Assembly (NCBI GenBank): GCA_022014155.1
Contig: JAKLLS010000023.1
Span: 1 to 36,405 of the forward strand
Direction of reading: 5' to 3'
Length of the DNA stretch: 36,405 bases
Source of the DNA: Marinobacter sp.
Lineage (GTDB): Bacteria; Pseudomonadota; Gammaproteobacteria; Pseudomonadales; Oleiphilaceae
Position numbers and translations under genes: made by a program
The notes under the pieces: generated by a model
Told to the model about the DNA's origin: nothing
What the model saw: the letters and a program-made list of their open reading frames with translations, nothing else
Databases searched by the model: none
Shown: positions 16,273-24,711 of the stretch, one piece after another
Layout: each line of letters opens with the position of its first letter
Numbering within the stretch: the first letter of the stretch is position 1

Positions 16273-17946
16273 TTAGGCGTTCGCTTCGTCACGCAGCTCA
16301 CGACGCAGGATCTTACCCACGTTTGTCTTGGGCAGCTCATCCCGGAACTCGAAGTTCTTCGGTACCTTGTAGGCGGTCAGGCGCTCACGACAGAACTCTT
16401 TCAGTTCGTTCTCGGAAACACCTTCGGCTGTCGCCACCAGGTATACCTTAACTGCCTCGCCACTCTTGGCATCAGGGACACCGACGGCGGCACACTCAAC
16501 CACCTTCGGGTGGCTGCTTACCACGTCCTCAATCTCGTTCGGGAAGACGTTGAAGCCAGACACAATAATCATGTCCTTTTTACGGTCCACGATGCGGATA
16601 TAGCCGTCTTCCTGGATCAGGGCCACGTCACCGGTCTTGAGGTAGCCGTCCTCGGTGAAGGATTTCTGGGTATCTTCCGGACGCTGCCAGTACCCACGCA
16701 TAACCTGCGGGCCCTTGACGCAAAGTTCACCGGGCTCACCCAGCGCGGTTTCGTTTCCTTCCTCGTCGATGGTTTTGATCATCGTTGAGGGAATCGGAAG
16801 ACCAATCGTGCCCAGCTGAATGGCGCTATGAGGGTTAAAAGTCACAACCGGTGATGTCTCGGTCATGCCATAGCCTTCGCTGATTTCACAACCGGTCACG
16901 CGCTGCCACATCTTGGCAGTATCACTGGTCAGCGCCATGCCACCGGAGGACGTCAGTTTCAGTCCACTGAAATCCAGGGCTTTGAACTCTTCGTTGTTGC
17001 ACAGTGCCACAAACAGGGTGTTCAGACCCAGGAAGGCTGTGAACTTGTGGTTTTTCAATTCCTTCACGAAGCCCGGAATATCGCGGGGGTTCGGAATCAG
17101 CACGTTGTGCGCACCCGCTTCCAGCATGATTCCGCAGTTCAGGGTAAAGGAATAAATGTGGTACAGGGGCAGCGGTGCAATCACCACTTCCTGACCTTCC
17201 ACCACGATGTCTTCCATCATCGGGCGGGTCTGCAGCAGGTTGGCCACCAGGTTGCCGTGGGTCAGCATGGCACCCTTGGCTACGCCTGTGGTGCCGCCGG
17301 TGTACTGCAACACCGCGATGTCATCCTGCTTGCATTCAACCGGGGTGAACTTTTCCCTGGCACCGGCACTCAGTACCGCTGGCAGCTTGTGAGCCTGGGG
17401 AAGATTGAACGGTGGCACCATCTTCTTGACATGCTTGATCACCGCATTCATCAGCGTCCGCTTGATCGGCGAGTGCATGTCGGCAATTTCAGTCACGATC
17501 ACGTGTTCAATGCCGGTCTGTGGCAGCACCTTTTCTGCGTTTTCCGCCATGTTGGCAAGAACCACCAGGGCTTTGGCACCGGAATCGTTGAACTGGTGTT
17601 CCATTTCCCGCGTGGTGTACAACGGGTTGGTGTTCACTACAATCAGTCCGGCGCGCATGGCACCGAATACCACAACAGGGTACTGACTGACGTTGGGCAT
17701 CTGCACAGCGATACGGTCGCCAGGCTTGAGATCGGTCTTGTTCTGCAACCAGGCTGCAAAGTTGCGGCTCTGGGTGTCGAGATCACGATAGGTCAGAGTG
17801 GCGCCAACAGCACTGAATGCGGGCCGATCCGCGTATTTCTTCACGGCCTGCTCAAATACATCAACCATGCTTTTGTATTTGCTCAGATCAACCTCGCGGG
17901 GTACACCAGCGGGGTATTTGTCCTGATAGAACTGCTCGAAATCCAT
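16273..17946 (-). CDS. fadD: Long-chain fatty acid-CoA ligase FadD
   Basis: A 557-residue adenylate-forming enzyme that activates fatty acids to acyl-CoA for beta-oxidation and lipid synthesis. It has the AMP-binding motif YTGGTTGVAKG (TGG at 216-218), GYGMTETSP (358-366), and the FadD signature around DGYIRIVDRKKDMIIVSGF with the catalytic-Lys C-terminal domain. Length and start agree with E. coli-type FadD. I chose ATG 17946 because AGGAG (17957-17953) is then 6 bases away; an ATG two codons upstream touches the AGGAG. It is likely associated with the inner membrane on the cytoplasmic side. It ends at a strong terminator and diverges from the MaoC-type hydratase. Confidence 0.94.
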   Translation of the reverse strand: MDFEQFYQDKYPAGVPREVDLSKYKSMVDVFEQAVKKYADRPAFSAVGATLTYRDLDTQSRNFAAWLQNKTDLKPGDRIAVQMPNVSQYPVVVFGAMRAGLIVVNTNPLYTTREMEHQFNDSGAKALVVLANMAENAEKVLPQTGIEHVIVTEIADMHSPIKRTLMNAVIKHVKKMVPPFNLPQAHKLPAVLSAGAREKFTPVECKQDDIAVLQYTGGTTGVAKGAMLTHGNLVANLLQTRPMMEDIVVEGQEVVIAPLPLYHIYSFTLNCGIMLEAGAHNVLIPNPRDIPGFVKELKNHKFTAFLGLNTLFVALCNNEEFKALDFSGLKLTSSGGMALTSDTAKMWQRVTGCEISEGYGMTETSPVVTFNPHSAIQLGTIGLPIPSTMIKTIDEEGNETALGEPGELCVKGPQVMRGYWQRPEDTQKSFTEDGYLKTGDVALIQEDGYIRIVDRKKDMIIVSGFNVFPNEIEDVVSSHPKVVECAAVGVPDAKSGEAVKVYLVATAEGVSENELKEFCRERLTAYKVPKNFEFRDELPKTNVGKILRRELRDEANA

Positions 17947-17971
17947 CACCATCTCCTGTTTGGCGCTTGTG

Positions 17972-17995
17972 TTTATAATGATTTACCAGTGTCAA
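17972..17995 (-). promoter_or_regulatory. Weak possible fadD promoter
   Basis: On the minus strand a perfect TTGACA (17995-17990) is followed by TATAAA (17977-17972), but the spacer is only 12 bases. Either this is fortuitous or expression needs an activator. No clear FadR/PsrA operator was recognised. Confidence 0.22.
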
Positions 17996-18083
17996 TGTGA
18001 TTAAAAAATCAACCCGACAAAAGTATCAGCCGAAAAATAAGGGTGAGAGAATAGCAGTTTTGTGAACGATGAGGTAGTTTTCA

Positions 18084-18099
18084 GAGCACACGTGTTCTC
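18084..18099. promoter_or_regulatory. Palindromic operator candidate upstream of the MaoC-type hydratase
   Basis: The 16-base sequence GAGCACACGTGTTCTC is an inverted repeat with one mismatched pair, centred about 42 bases before the ATG at 18134. A smaller dyad GTTGAaTCAAC follows at 18105-18115. Such symmetry fits a dimeric regulator; none is identified. Confidence 0.35.
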
Positions 18100-18133
18100 A
18101 CCCCGTTGAATCAACAAATCCGTGGAGCAAATC

Positions 18134-18619
18134 ATGAGTGAAACGCCGGATACCCTTGAAAATTTCACCTACGACGAACTCAAGGAAGGCGACTCCGCCA
18201 CCTTCAGCCGCACACTGACCGAAGACGAGTTGGTCCTGTTCGCGGCGGTATCCGGTGACGTGAACCCGGTACACCTGGACTCCGAGTTTGCTGCCAACTC
18301 GATGTTCAAGGAACGCATTGCCCACGGTATGTGGAGCGGTTCCCTGATTTCCGCCGCATTGGCGACCGTGATGCCCGGGCCGGGCACGATTTATCTGGAA
18401 CAAAGCTTGTCCTTTAAACGACCAGTCAAACTGGACGATACCCTGACGGTTAAACTGACTGTACTGCGAAAAGAGCCTAAAAACCGGGTCGTGTTTGATT
18501 GTGACGTTCGCAACCAGAGGGATGAAAAAGTGGTCAGTGGCGAGGCAAAGGTGATCGCCCCAACCCAGAAACTGTCACTTAAGAAACCCCGCATGCCGAA
18601 AATCACCATCGAGCACTGA
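18134..18619 (+). CDS. MaoC-like (R)-specific enoyl-CoA hydratase
   Basis: A 161-residue single hot-dog MaoC protein of the PhaJ type. The hydratase-2 motif is clear: AAVSGDVNPVHLD with Asp42 and His47 as the catalytic pair, followed by RIAHGMWSGSLIS. The family converts trans-2-enoyl-CoA to (R)-3-hydroxyacyl-CoA, connecting beta-oxidation to polyhydroxyalkanoate or other lipid synthesis. I chose ATG 18134 with GGAG at 18124-18127 (6-base spacing) over a GTG four codons upstream. It is divergent from fadD, which supports a fatty-acid role. Its stop is immediately next to the stop of the convergent TonB-like gene with no terminator between them. Confidence 0.9.
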   Translation: MSETPDTLENFTYDELKEGDSATFSRTLTEDELVLFAAVSGDVNPVHLDSEFAANSMFKERIAHGMWSGSLISAALATVMPGPGTIYLEQSLSFKRPVKLDDTLTVKLTVLRKEPKNRVVFDCDVRNQRDEKVVSGEAKVIAPTQKLSLKKPRMPKITIEH

Positions 18620-19570
18620 TCACCCTGGCAGAAAATCGATTGGAAATTTCACCTTTCGGGCCGCGACATTGTCGGCCCCGAAGTTGAACAGCTGCACCCG
18701 CGTGGCTATGCGACGTTCAAGTTCCGGGTTATCCAGCTCGGAACTGACCACTTCGCAACGGGAAACCGAGCCATCCGGCTCAATCACCAGTTCCAGCAAC
18801 ACCTTGCCCTCAAGAGTAGGGTCCTGCCTCAGTTCTCGACGGTACAGGGAATAAAGCGCGGTTTTCTGGGCATCAAACACTTTTCGGATATTGCTCATCC
18901 CTCGTTCCGCCGGCCCCGGATCGGGTTTGCCGACCGCTTCCGGTGCAAGCTCACGGGCCGCCGTCACCTCGCGTACCTGGTGGCCTTCAACATTAACCTG
19001 CCTTTTCGGACCACGCTCGCTCGTAACCCCGCCACTGCCTTGCAGGATCGCAGCAGAATCCTCAATCCCGGATTGTCGCTCCGCAACGCTGTCGGAGACA
19101 TTGGCAATCAACCGCCGGTCCCGTACCGGGTCGTCTGACCGGAGTGCCGTCAACTGGCCTTTCATGGCCAGCAACCCGGATCGGGACGCCTTTTCCCTGG
19201 CCTTTTCCCTGGCCTGGTCCACGGTTTGTTGGGCGGGTTCCGGCATTGGATCTGGCGCAGACTGCTGGTGGACCGGTTCCTGTGGTTCCGGTGCGGGGGC
19301 GTCGGCCATAGAGTCCTGTTCAGTTTCAGATATCGGATCCGGGACGATGACGGGCTTCGGGGGCTTCCGCTGCTCAATCAGTTTTGCCAGCCGCGGGGGC
19401 ACATCCACGTTGTCACTGTGCTCTGGCTCCGGCAAAGCCAGACCAGGAATCCAGATCGCCGGCGGAAGAAACAGTGCAACGGTGCATAGCAGAATCAAAC
19501 CGAAGCGACCGTCTTCCCCCCTTGCAGGCGACCACGGCAACCCCGTCCGGTAGCCTGAAGGTTCAGCCAT
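18620..19570 (-). CDS. TonB-like energy transducer with AgmX/PglI-type C-terminal domain
   Basis: A 316-residue protein. A short cytoplasmic N-terminus leads to one membrane segment (about 23-44), a long Pro/Glu/Gln-rich periplasmic region (about 46-140), and a compact C-terminal domain (about 222-316). The latter has VLLELVIEPDGSVSRCEVVSSELDNPELERRIA, the pattern of TonB/AgmX_PglI C-termini. It is probably the force-transmitting subunit of the ExbB/ExbD complex encoded just upstream. Start ATG 19570 has GGGAGG with 6-base spacing and overlaps the preceding exbD gene by 8 bases; longer in-frame starts read through exbD and are discarded. It is the last gene of the nine-gene operon. The outer-membrane target is unknown. 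Confidence 0.85.
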   Translation of the reverse strand: MAEPSGYRTGLPWSPARGEDGRFGLILLCTVALFLPPAIWIPGLALPEPEHSDNVDVPPRLAKLIEQRKPPKPVIVPDPISETEQDSMADAPAPEPQEPVHQQSAPDPMPEPAQQTVDQAREKAREKASRSGLLAMKGQLTALRSDDPVRDRRLIANVSDSVAERQSGIEDSAAILQGSGGVTSERGPKRQVNVEGHQVREVTAARELAPEAVGKPDPGPAERGMSNIRKVFDAQKTALYSLYRRELRQDPTLEGKVLLELVIEPDGSVSRCEVVSSELDNPELERRIATRVQLFNFGADNVAARKVKFPIDFLPG

Positions 19571-20057
19571 TACGAACCTCCCCAATGGACTCAACCGCAA
19601 GCCTGACCCGGCGGTACTGCTGGTCAACGCAGGTCTGCATGATCTTACGCAGTAACCGATAACTGACGTCGCGGCCGGCCATGATGGTGACTTCGAAGCC
19701 TTCCTCGGGAACAGCCCCCCGACGCTCGCTGCGCCAGGCCAACTCATCAGCCAGCCCCGACACCGTGGCGTCTTCTGCCGCAATACCGTCCAGGCGGGCG
19801 ACCTCCCGGCCCTGGACCAATACGGACTGACCGCTGATCTGGACCGTGAGGGTTTCTTCTGCTTCCTGCTGTGCAGAAGAAAGCGGCAGTGGCACGTCAG
19901 CGGTGTTCTGCATCACTTTTACATCAGAGGAATTAACCATCAGGAAAAACACCAGGATGGTAAAGATATCCATCAACGACACCAGGTTCAGCCCTCCGGC
20001 GCGATGCATTCGCCGGTAATGCCGCTGCATGCGGCGGGCTCGACGGGAGGTTTTCAT
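19563..20057 (-). CDS. ExbD/TolR-family protein (second copy, with the conserved Asp)
   Basis: A 164-residue single-span membrane protein. A basic N-terminus precedes the membrane segment LVSLMDIFTILVFFLMV, which holds Asp30 at the position of the proton-carrying Asp of ExbD/TolR/MotB-type stators. The periplasmic domain follows (about 45-164). The ATG overlaps the stop of the upstream exbD by four bases (ATGA), so the two ExbD proteins are translationally coupled. It is expected to assemble with the neighbouring ExbB-like channel and convert proton-motive force into movement of the TonB-like subunit. It differs strongly from the first ExbD, suggesting a hetero-dimer. Confidence 0.9.
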   Translation of the reverse strand: MKTSRRARRMQRHYRRMHRAGGLNLVSLMDIFTILVFFLMVNSSDVKVMQNTADVPLPLSSAQQEAEETLTVQISGQSVLVQGREVARLDGIAAEDATVSGLADELAWRSERRGAVPEEGFEVTIMAGRDVSYRLLRKIMQTCVDQQYRRVRLAVESIGEVRNG

Positions 20058-20542
20058 GTGCCCTCCACCGCGTCCGCCAGGGCCACATCGGGAAACAGTT
20101 CCGCTTCTACCTTACTGGCAACAACAACCGCCGGATAAGAACGCACGGTATCCATCGCGGTTACCAGGGTCTGGTAGTCAATCTCCGGCCCGACTTCGAG
20201 CACCACATCTGTCTTGTCCGGCACTCGGGCCTTGATACGTTTAAGGGTTTCAAGCAAGCCGGCAAAGTCCTGCTCGCCTTCCAGCAACGGTAAGGTGCGA
20301 ATAACGCCACGCTCACTGTCGGAGACCTCGATGCCCTCCGGGATAATGGTTACCACCAGCCGCAACTGGTCGGCGGATGGCACGTCACCGGATTCCATAC
20401 CCGGGAAATGCAGCTCAATGGTCCGGATCTGACTGAACACCATGCCCAGCAACAAGACCGGCACCAGCACAATCATCAGGTTGAGAAAGGCGGTAATGTC
20501 CAGTTCCGGGCTACTCGCGGCCCGGCGATGTCTGCGTCTCAT
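20054..20542 (-). CDS. ExbD/TolR-family protein (first copy, Asn in place of the usual Asp)
   Basis: A 162-residue protein: a short Arg-rich cytoplasmic start, the segment ELDITAFLNLMIVLVPVLL (13-31), then a periplasmic ExbD-type domain. At the position normally occupied by the essential membrane Asp it has Asn21; an Asp15 lies six residues earlier, before the membrane. If Asp15 cannot substitute, this subunit would be non-protonating and the second ExbD would supply the proton site. It begins 15 bp after the ExbB-like gene. The ExbD assignment rests on topology, length, context and the VVLEVGPEIDYQTLVTAMD-type C-terminal pattern. Confidence 0.88.
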   Translation of the reverse strand: MRRRHRRAASSPELDITAFLNLMIVLVPVLLLGMVFSQIRTIELHFPGMESGDVPSADQLRLVVTIIPEGIEVSDSERGVIRTLPLLEGEQDFAGLLETLKRIKARVPDKTDVVLEVGPEIDYQTLVTAMDTVRSYPAVVVASKVEAELFPDVALADAVEGT

Positions 20543-20557
20543 ACTGCGAATCCCGGC

Positions 20558-21205
20558 TCAGGCGGCGGACTGACCGGCGCCCTGATCTGAAATGATGTTG
20601 AGTAACTTCACGCCCGCCATCTCGAAACTGTCGACGATTTCGTTGGTCCGGGTCTGCAACAGCGCATGAAACATGAGCAGGGGGATGGCCGACATCAGGC
20701 CGAAGGCGGTGGTATTCATGGCCACAGAGATACTTTCAGACAACAGTGTCGCCTTCTGGGCCGGATCCGCGGCGGCAACGGCGGTGAAAGCGGAAATCAA
20801 ACCAATGATGGTTCCGAGCAGGCCCATCAGAGTGGCGATATTGGCTAACGTCGCCAGGTACTGGGTACGTTTCTCCAGTCTCGGAAGCACCTCCATCAAG
20901 CCCTCTTCCATGGCGTATTCGATCTCTTCCCGCCGATGGTTGTTGAGCAGCCGCCCTATTCCCGCCCCCATGATGGACGCAATAGCGCTGTCGGAACTGT
21001 TGGCGGCTTTCATGGCTCGTTGATAATCCCGTTTCTGCAGTAACGGCAATATCCCTCGCTCAAACGCCAGCCGATTACGACGGCGCACGGCCCCCAGGTA
21101 GACAAAACGTTCCAGGGTAATCGCCAGACCTATCGCCAGTACCATGGCGATGGGATACATAAACGGACCACCTTCCTGAAAGAATCGAATGACGGTTTCC
21201 AGCAT
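20558..21205 (-). CDS. MotA/TolQ/ExbB proton channel family protein
   Basis: A 215-residue inner-membrane protein with three membrane segments (about 14-37, 119-143 and 161-182) and a cytoplasmic loop between the first two. Family motifs include the GLLGTIIGLISAF region in segment 2 and ISVAMNTTAFGL at the start of segment 3. It would form the pentameric channel around the ExbD pair. It sits directly upstream of two exbD genes and one tonB-like gene and downstream of the exported TPR genes. This is not the classic exbB-exbD-tonB iron-uptake order; it is closer to the Agl/AglR-type loci of Myxococcus and many marine gammaproteobacteria. Confidence 0.92.
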   Translation of the reverse strand: MLETVIRFFQEGGPFMYPIAMVLAIGLAITLERFVYLGAVRRRNRLAFERGILPLLQKRDYQRAMKAANSSDSAIASIMGAGIGRLLNNHRREEIEYAMEEGLMEVLPRLEKRTQYLATLANIATLMGLLGTIIGLISAFTAVAAADPAQKATLLSESISVAMNTTAFGLMSAIPLLMFHALLQTRTNEIVDSFEMAGVKLLNIISDQGAGQSAA

Positions 21206-21221
21206 GATCAGACTCCTGCAG

Positions 21222-21563
21222 TTACTGCACAGACAGGTAAGAATCCGGTGACGGATTCAGGGTTTCACGAAATATCCGATGGCGCTCAAGCGCCAAGGGA
21301 TCCAGGGGTTCAAGCAAATCGGGCGCGCGGTCTTCCAGCCTCGCGCGAGGCCGGCGTGGCAGGGTCGGTGGCTGCCACGGCAAGATGTAAAGCACCCCGG
21401 GGTCATCATCAACCGAAGGGGCCGAGATGCCTTCCACACTCAAGACCATGGAAGAAGAGCTCCCTGAAGCGTTTCCGGGGTGTTCATCTGCCCCGGCATG
21501 TCCTCCGGCCACAGCGACAATGACCAGTCCTCCCAACGTAACCAATGAGATACGGCTGAACAT
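21222..21563 (-). CDS. Small exported protein of unknown function in the Ton-like operon
   Basis: 113 residues with a clear signal peptide (probable cleavage near residue 25, GHAGA/DE). The mature part is short and rich in Pro, Arg and Leu, with ILPWQPPTLPRRPRARLED and a C-terminal helix with ALERHRIFRETL. No known domain is recognised. Its ATG follows the TAA of the upstream lipoprotein gene with no gap (TAAATG), and the ExbB-like gene starts 16 bp after it, so it is firmly part of the operon. It could be a small periplasmic adaptor; this is inference from position. Confidence 0.75.
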   Translation of the reverse strand: MFSRISLVTLGGLVIVAVAGGHAGADEHPGNASGSSSSMVLSVEGISAPSVDDDPGVLYILPWQPPTLPRRPRARLEDRAPDLLEPLDPLALERHRIFRETLNPSPDSYLSVQ

Positions 21564-21947
21564 TTATTGCAGCCTCCGTTCCAGGTCCGCCATCCATCCG
21601 ATCACTTGTTTGTCCTCGCTATCGGCAAGGTCCCGATACCGGCGGTAGTGCACCAGGGCGGATTTCAGATCTAACAGGTAGAGCTCGGAAATAACGGCGA
21701 GGTTGTAATGCAGTTCGGGTGTCTCCGGGGACGATTCAATACCGGAGCGCAGCAATCCCGCGGCTTCCCGGAACCTTCCCTGCTCTTTCAGGGATAGCGC
21801 GCGATTGTTAATCGCCACCACGTCCTGAATGGTGACGGACTCTATACTGGCTTGCTCGCGGCCCCGGTCAGGGGCCTGAAAACCGGCGCAACCGGCCAGA
21901 CTGGCCATGAGAACCAGCATTACCAGCACTCGGTATTCAGGCATCAT
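21564..21947 (-). CDS. TPR lipoprotein of the Ton-like operon
   Basis: About 127 residues. The N-terminus is a lipoprotein signal with lipobox LAGC (Cys at residue 20 from ATG 21947). The mature part contains one to two TPR-like units (IQDVVAINNRALSLKEQG, AAGLLRSGIESSPETPELHYNLA and ALVHYRRYRDLADS). After the Cys the sequence begins AGF, not Asp, so outer-membrane sorting is plausible. Start choice is open: AGGAGG (21962-21957) serves a GTG at 21950 or the ATG one codon later. It overlaps the end of the upstream 924-residue TPR gene. It may anchor the periplasmic TPR partners to the outer membrane. Confidence 0.82.
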   Translation of the reverse strand: MMPEYRVLVMLVLMASLAGCAGFQAPDRGREQASIESVTIQDVVAINNRALSLKEQGRFREAAGLLRSGIESSPETPELHYNLAVISELYLLDLKSALVHYRRYRDLADSEDKQVIGWMADLERRLQ

Positions 21948-24711
21948 CACTGGGTTCCTCCTTCCATGTCATCCAACGCACATCCCGGGCGTAGCGCCCT
22001 GGGAAAAGTTCAGCGAGAACCTCCAGGCTCTTCCCAACCCATTCGGTGTACTCACCCTCCGCCAGCAGTTGATGGTTCCGTGCATGAAGCTGGATGGCTT
22101 TCTCTTCGAAGGGATAAGCCTCCTCCTCAAGGAGCATTTCGTACTGTGCACGCTCGAGATCGTTCAGTTCATCCGGCACCTCGGACGCCATCAGGTCTGT
22201 TGCCAGAACCCGATAAAGCTCCGCCCGCCGGTACAATGCTTCGGACTGCAAGGATTGCGGACCCAGCTGGACCACCTCCGCAAACCTCTGCCTGGCCTGC
22301 TCAAGTGCTGCCTGCTTGCGTGCCAGGGACTCTGCCAGGGGATGTTGAAGCGCTATCGCTTCAAATTTTCTGGCACTCATGCGGCCCAAAGCCATAGCTG
22401 CACGGGCGGACCATGTCAGGGTGTCAGACGAATGCCATTGACTGGCGAGTTCGGTGCTCACCAGCTGTTCCCGATAGTGATCAGGGGACACCTCCGATTC
22501 CACAAGTCGTTGACGCATGGTTTGGGCCTGGATGTGCTCAGCGGCGCTGACGGGTTCATGGGGTTCGGCAAGGAATTGCTGGTAAATACCATTACGACGA
22601 TCAAGGGCACCGCCCTGATGAAACAGTTCCGCGGCGCGCAGTTTTCGAGGCCAGTGAGGCTCTGTTCTTGCGGAGTTCCCGATCAGTTCCGACGCGGCCC
22701 GAACAGGATGATCAGAACGGGTGTAGGCCAGAACCAGTTTGTCACTGATGTCAGCCGTCAGGTTGTGTTCAGGATAATCAGAGCGGAATCGGTTCAATTC
22801 ACCAATGGCCGCCAGCCAACGCTCTGCCAGCAGCAGACTGTTCGCGGCATCGTAGCGCCCTTTGATGGCAATCTCCGAACCAGGAAGCACCGAGCCCACC
22901 CGCTGAAAATGCCCCACGGCGACATGGGTGTCGCCCGACTGCTGAGCGACCTCCCCTTGACGGTACACCGCACGGGCCAGTTGCAGCCGGACCTCATGGG
23001 CTTCGGCTGCGTCAACCCCGGCAAGACTGTGCTCGCTTATCAGCGCAGCTGCGTTGCGCCACGCATGCTCAGCCAGGACATGGTCACCGGTTGCCGTATG
23101 AACCTCACCAAGCGCCAGCCAGGCACTGTAGCGCTCATCCGGACTTGCGGAAGTATGGGCATGAACACGCTCGGCAAATCGACGAGCCTCTGCATAGTCC
23201 TGATGCTCCAACCAGCGATTGGCGATATCGGCATCCAGCCCGGATTGGCGGGGGGCGTCCGGAAAACGCTTGGCAAACCGGTCTGCTTCCGATGACAGAT
23301 CCTGTAAACGGGTTTCGAACGCTATTCGGTTGTCCAGACCATTCCGGTGAATGCTGATTGCGGCCCATGCCGCATCGACTGCATCGCCGTAACCCTGGGT
23401 GCGGTAGGCTGCCTGTCGGAAGTTCTCAAGTGCAACCCGGAAATGCCCGGCCTGTAACCTGGCGTCGCCTGCCAATCTCAGAATTTCGCCCGGTTCGCGG
23501 GTTCGCTTGCTGAGCCCCTCGTAAAAAGCGGCGGCTCTGGAGAACCATTCACCGGACGCTCGCTCCCCCTGATCGTAATAGTAGTCCGCCAGCTGACGAC
23601 TCAGGGTCCGCCACAGATCCTGATGCGTTCCAGCCAGCGTTTCGTACCGATGATCACTCCCATACGCAAACACATAATCGGCCCGCGCTTCGCGAACCCG
23701 GTCGCTTTTCCCGGCCAATGTCCATACGTCGATAACCTGGGCGAGAAATGCAGCCGCAGCCGGATGGTCCGGGCAGGCTTCAATGTAGGCCTGGTTCACC
23801 GAAACACTTTCTTCAAACCTGCCCGCGCTGGCGTAATGATCCGCCAGTCGATCAAACAACAGATAATCGTAGTGCTTCTCAGCGCGGCCGCCCATCCAGG
23901 CAGTCAGGGCGCCGCCCCCCCCTGAATCAGCGGCCATCAAAGCCAACACCCTCAGGGTGTCATCGACCAGTTCGACATCACTTGCGGAAACCCGCTTTAT
24001 ACTCTCAGGATCCGGCAATTGTTGATCAAGCACATGGACAAAGCTGGCAGCGGCACGAGGCCATGCATCCCTTCCCTGTTTGTACTGACTCCACCCCTGC
24101 ATATAGTGGGCTTTGAGCTTCAGGCGATTTCCACCCCTGCTGGATATCAGTCGACCGTATTCCAGTTCTGCGTCCGTGTAATTCCCACCTGAGAATGCCG
24201 CTTCTGCTATTCGGAAGCGTGCCTCGGGAACCAGGGGTGATTTTGGATATAGCCCGGTGAGTTGCCTTAACCGCTTAATAGACTGATCACTTTGGCCTAC
24301 ATAGGCGTGGGCCTTGGCCATCTGGTACAGCAGTTCATCCAGTTTTCCGTGGAAGGAGCCACTCTGGATAATCGACTCGTAGCTGCCAAGGGCTTCCCGA
24401 TATCGCCTTATCTCTTGCGTATCTTCAAAATGGACGAGGTGTCCGGACACCTGCTGAATGTTGGCAAGGCGATTCAGGGCATCAATCCGCACCTCCGGTT
24501 CCTCGGATGTGTCAAAAAGCCGCTGATATCGGCGTACTACTTCAGCCGGAGAGATCGCAGGCATCGGACGGGACTCAAACGTCATGAACACCGGGCGCAT
24601 ATCCGCGATAGTTTCACCGTCGCGACCCAGTTCAACGCGAAAAGATTCCTGACCGTAGGCCAAGGGAGCAGTGCAAGCTACCAGCAGCAGACCAATCGCC
24701 GACATTCTCAT
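21937..24711 (-). CDS. Large exported TPR-repeat protein of the Ton-like operon
   Basis: 924 residues, almost entirely helical TPR-like repeats after an N-terminal export signal. The signal may be SPase I-type (AYG/Q near residue 20) or a short lipoprotein type (LVAC at 10-13). Recognisable repeat pieces include YGRLISSRGGNRLKLKAHYM, ADHYASAGRFEESVSVNQAY and ALENFRQAAYRTQGYGDAV. It resembles the exported TPR proteins next to AglR/ExbB-type channels (AglT-like), a similarity judged by context and repeat type rather than a domain search. The start ATG (24711) overlaps the previous stop as TAATG and has GGGGAGG six bases away. It probably acts as a periplasmic or outer-membrane scaffold moved or gated by the ExbB/ExbD/TonB complex. 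Confidence 0.88.
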   Translation of the reverse strand: MRMSAIGLLLVACTAPLAYGQESFRVELGRDGETIADMRPVFMTFESRPMPAISPAEVVRRYQRLFDTSEEPEVRIDALNRLANIQQVSGHLVHFEDTQEIRRYREALGSYESIIQSGSFHGKLDELLYQMAKAHAYVGQSDQSIKRLRQLTGLYPKSPLVPEARFRIAEAAFSGGNYTDAELEYGRLISSRGGNRLKLKAHYMQGWSQYKQGRDAWPRAAASFVHVLDQQLPDPESIKRVSASDVELVDDTLRVLALMAADSGGGGALTAWMGGRAEKHYDYLLFDRLADHYASAGRFEESVSVNQAYIEACPDHPAAAAFLAQVIDVWTLAGKSDRVREARADYVFAYGSDHRYETLAGTHQDLWRTLSRQLADYYYDQGERASGEWFSRAAAFYEGLSKRTREPGEILRLAGDARLQAGHFRVALENFRQAAYRTQGYGDAVDAAWAAISIHRNGLDNRIAFETRLQDLSSEADRFAKRFPDAPRQSGLDADIANRWLEHQDYAEARRFAERVHAHTSASPDERYSAWLALGEVHTATGDHVLAEHAWRNAAALISEHSLAGVDAAEAHEVRLQLARAVYRQGEVAQQSGDTHVAVGHFQRVGSVLPGSEIAIKGRYDAANSLLLAERWLAAIGELNRFRSDYPEHNLTADISDKLVLAYTRSDHPVRAASELIGNSARTEPHWPRKLRAAELFHQGGALDRRNGIYQQFLAEPHEPVSAAEHIQAQTMRQRLVESEVSPDHYREQLVSTELASQWHSSDTLTWSARAAMALGRMSARKFEAIALQHPLAESLARKQAALEQARQRFAEVVQLGPQSLQSEALYRRAELYRVLATDLMASEVPDELNDLERAQYEMLLEEEAYPFEEKAIQLHARNHQLLAEGEYTEWVGKSLEVLAELFPGRYARDVRWMTWKEEPSDDA

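Noticed and set aside
17047..18000. Plus-strand open frame of 317 codons opposite fadD
   Set aside because: His-rich shadow of FadD; it ends in the fadD leader and has no independent signals.
21907..23295. Plus-strand open frame of 462 codons opposite the large TPR gene
   Set aside because: Composition is that of a shadow frame, and the opposite strand encodes a coherent TPR protein with good start signals.
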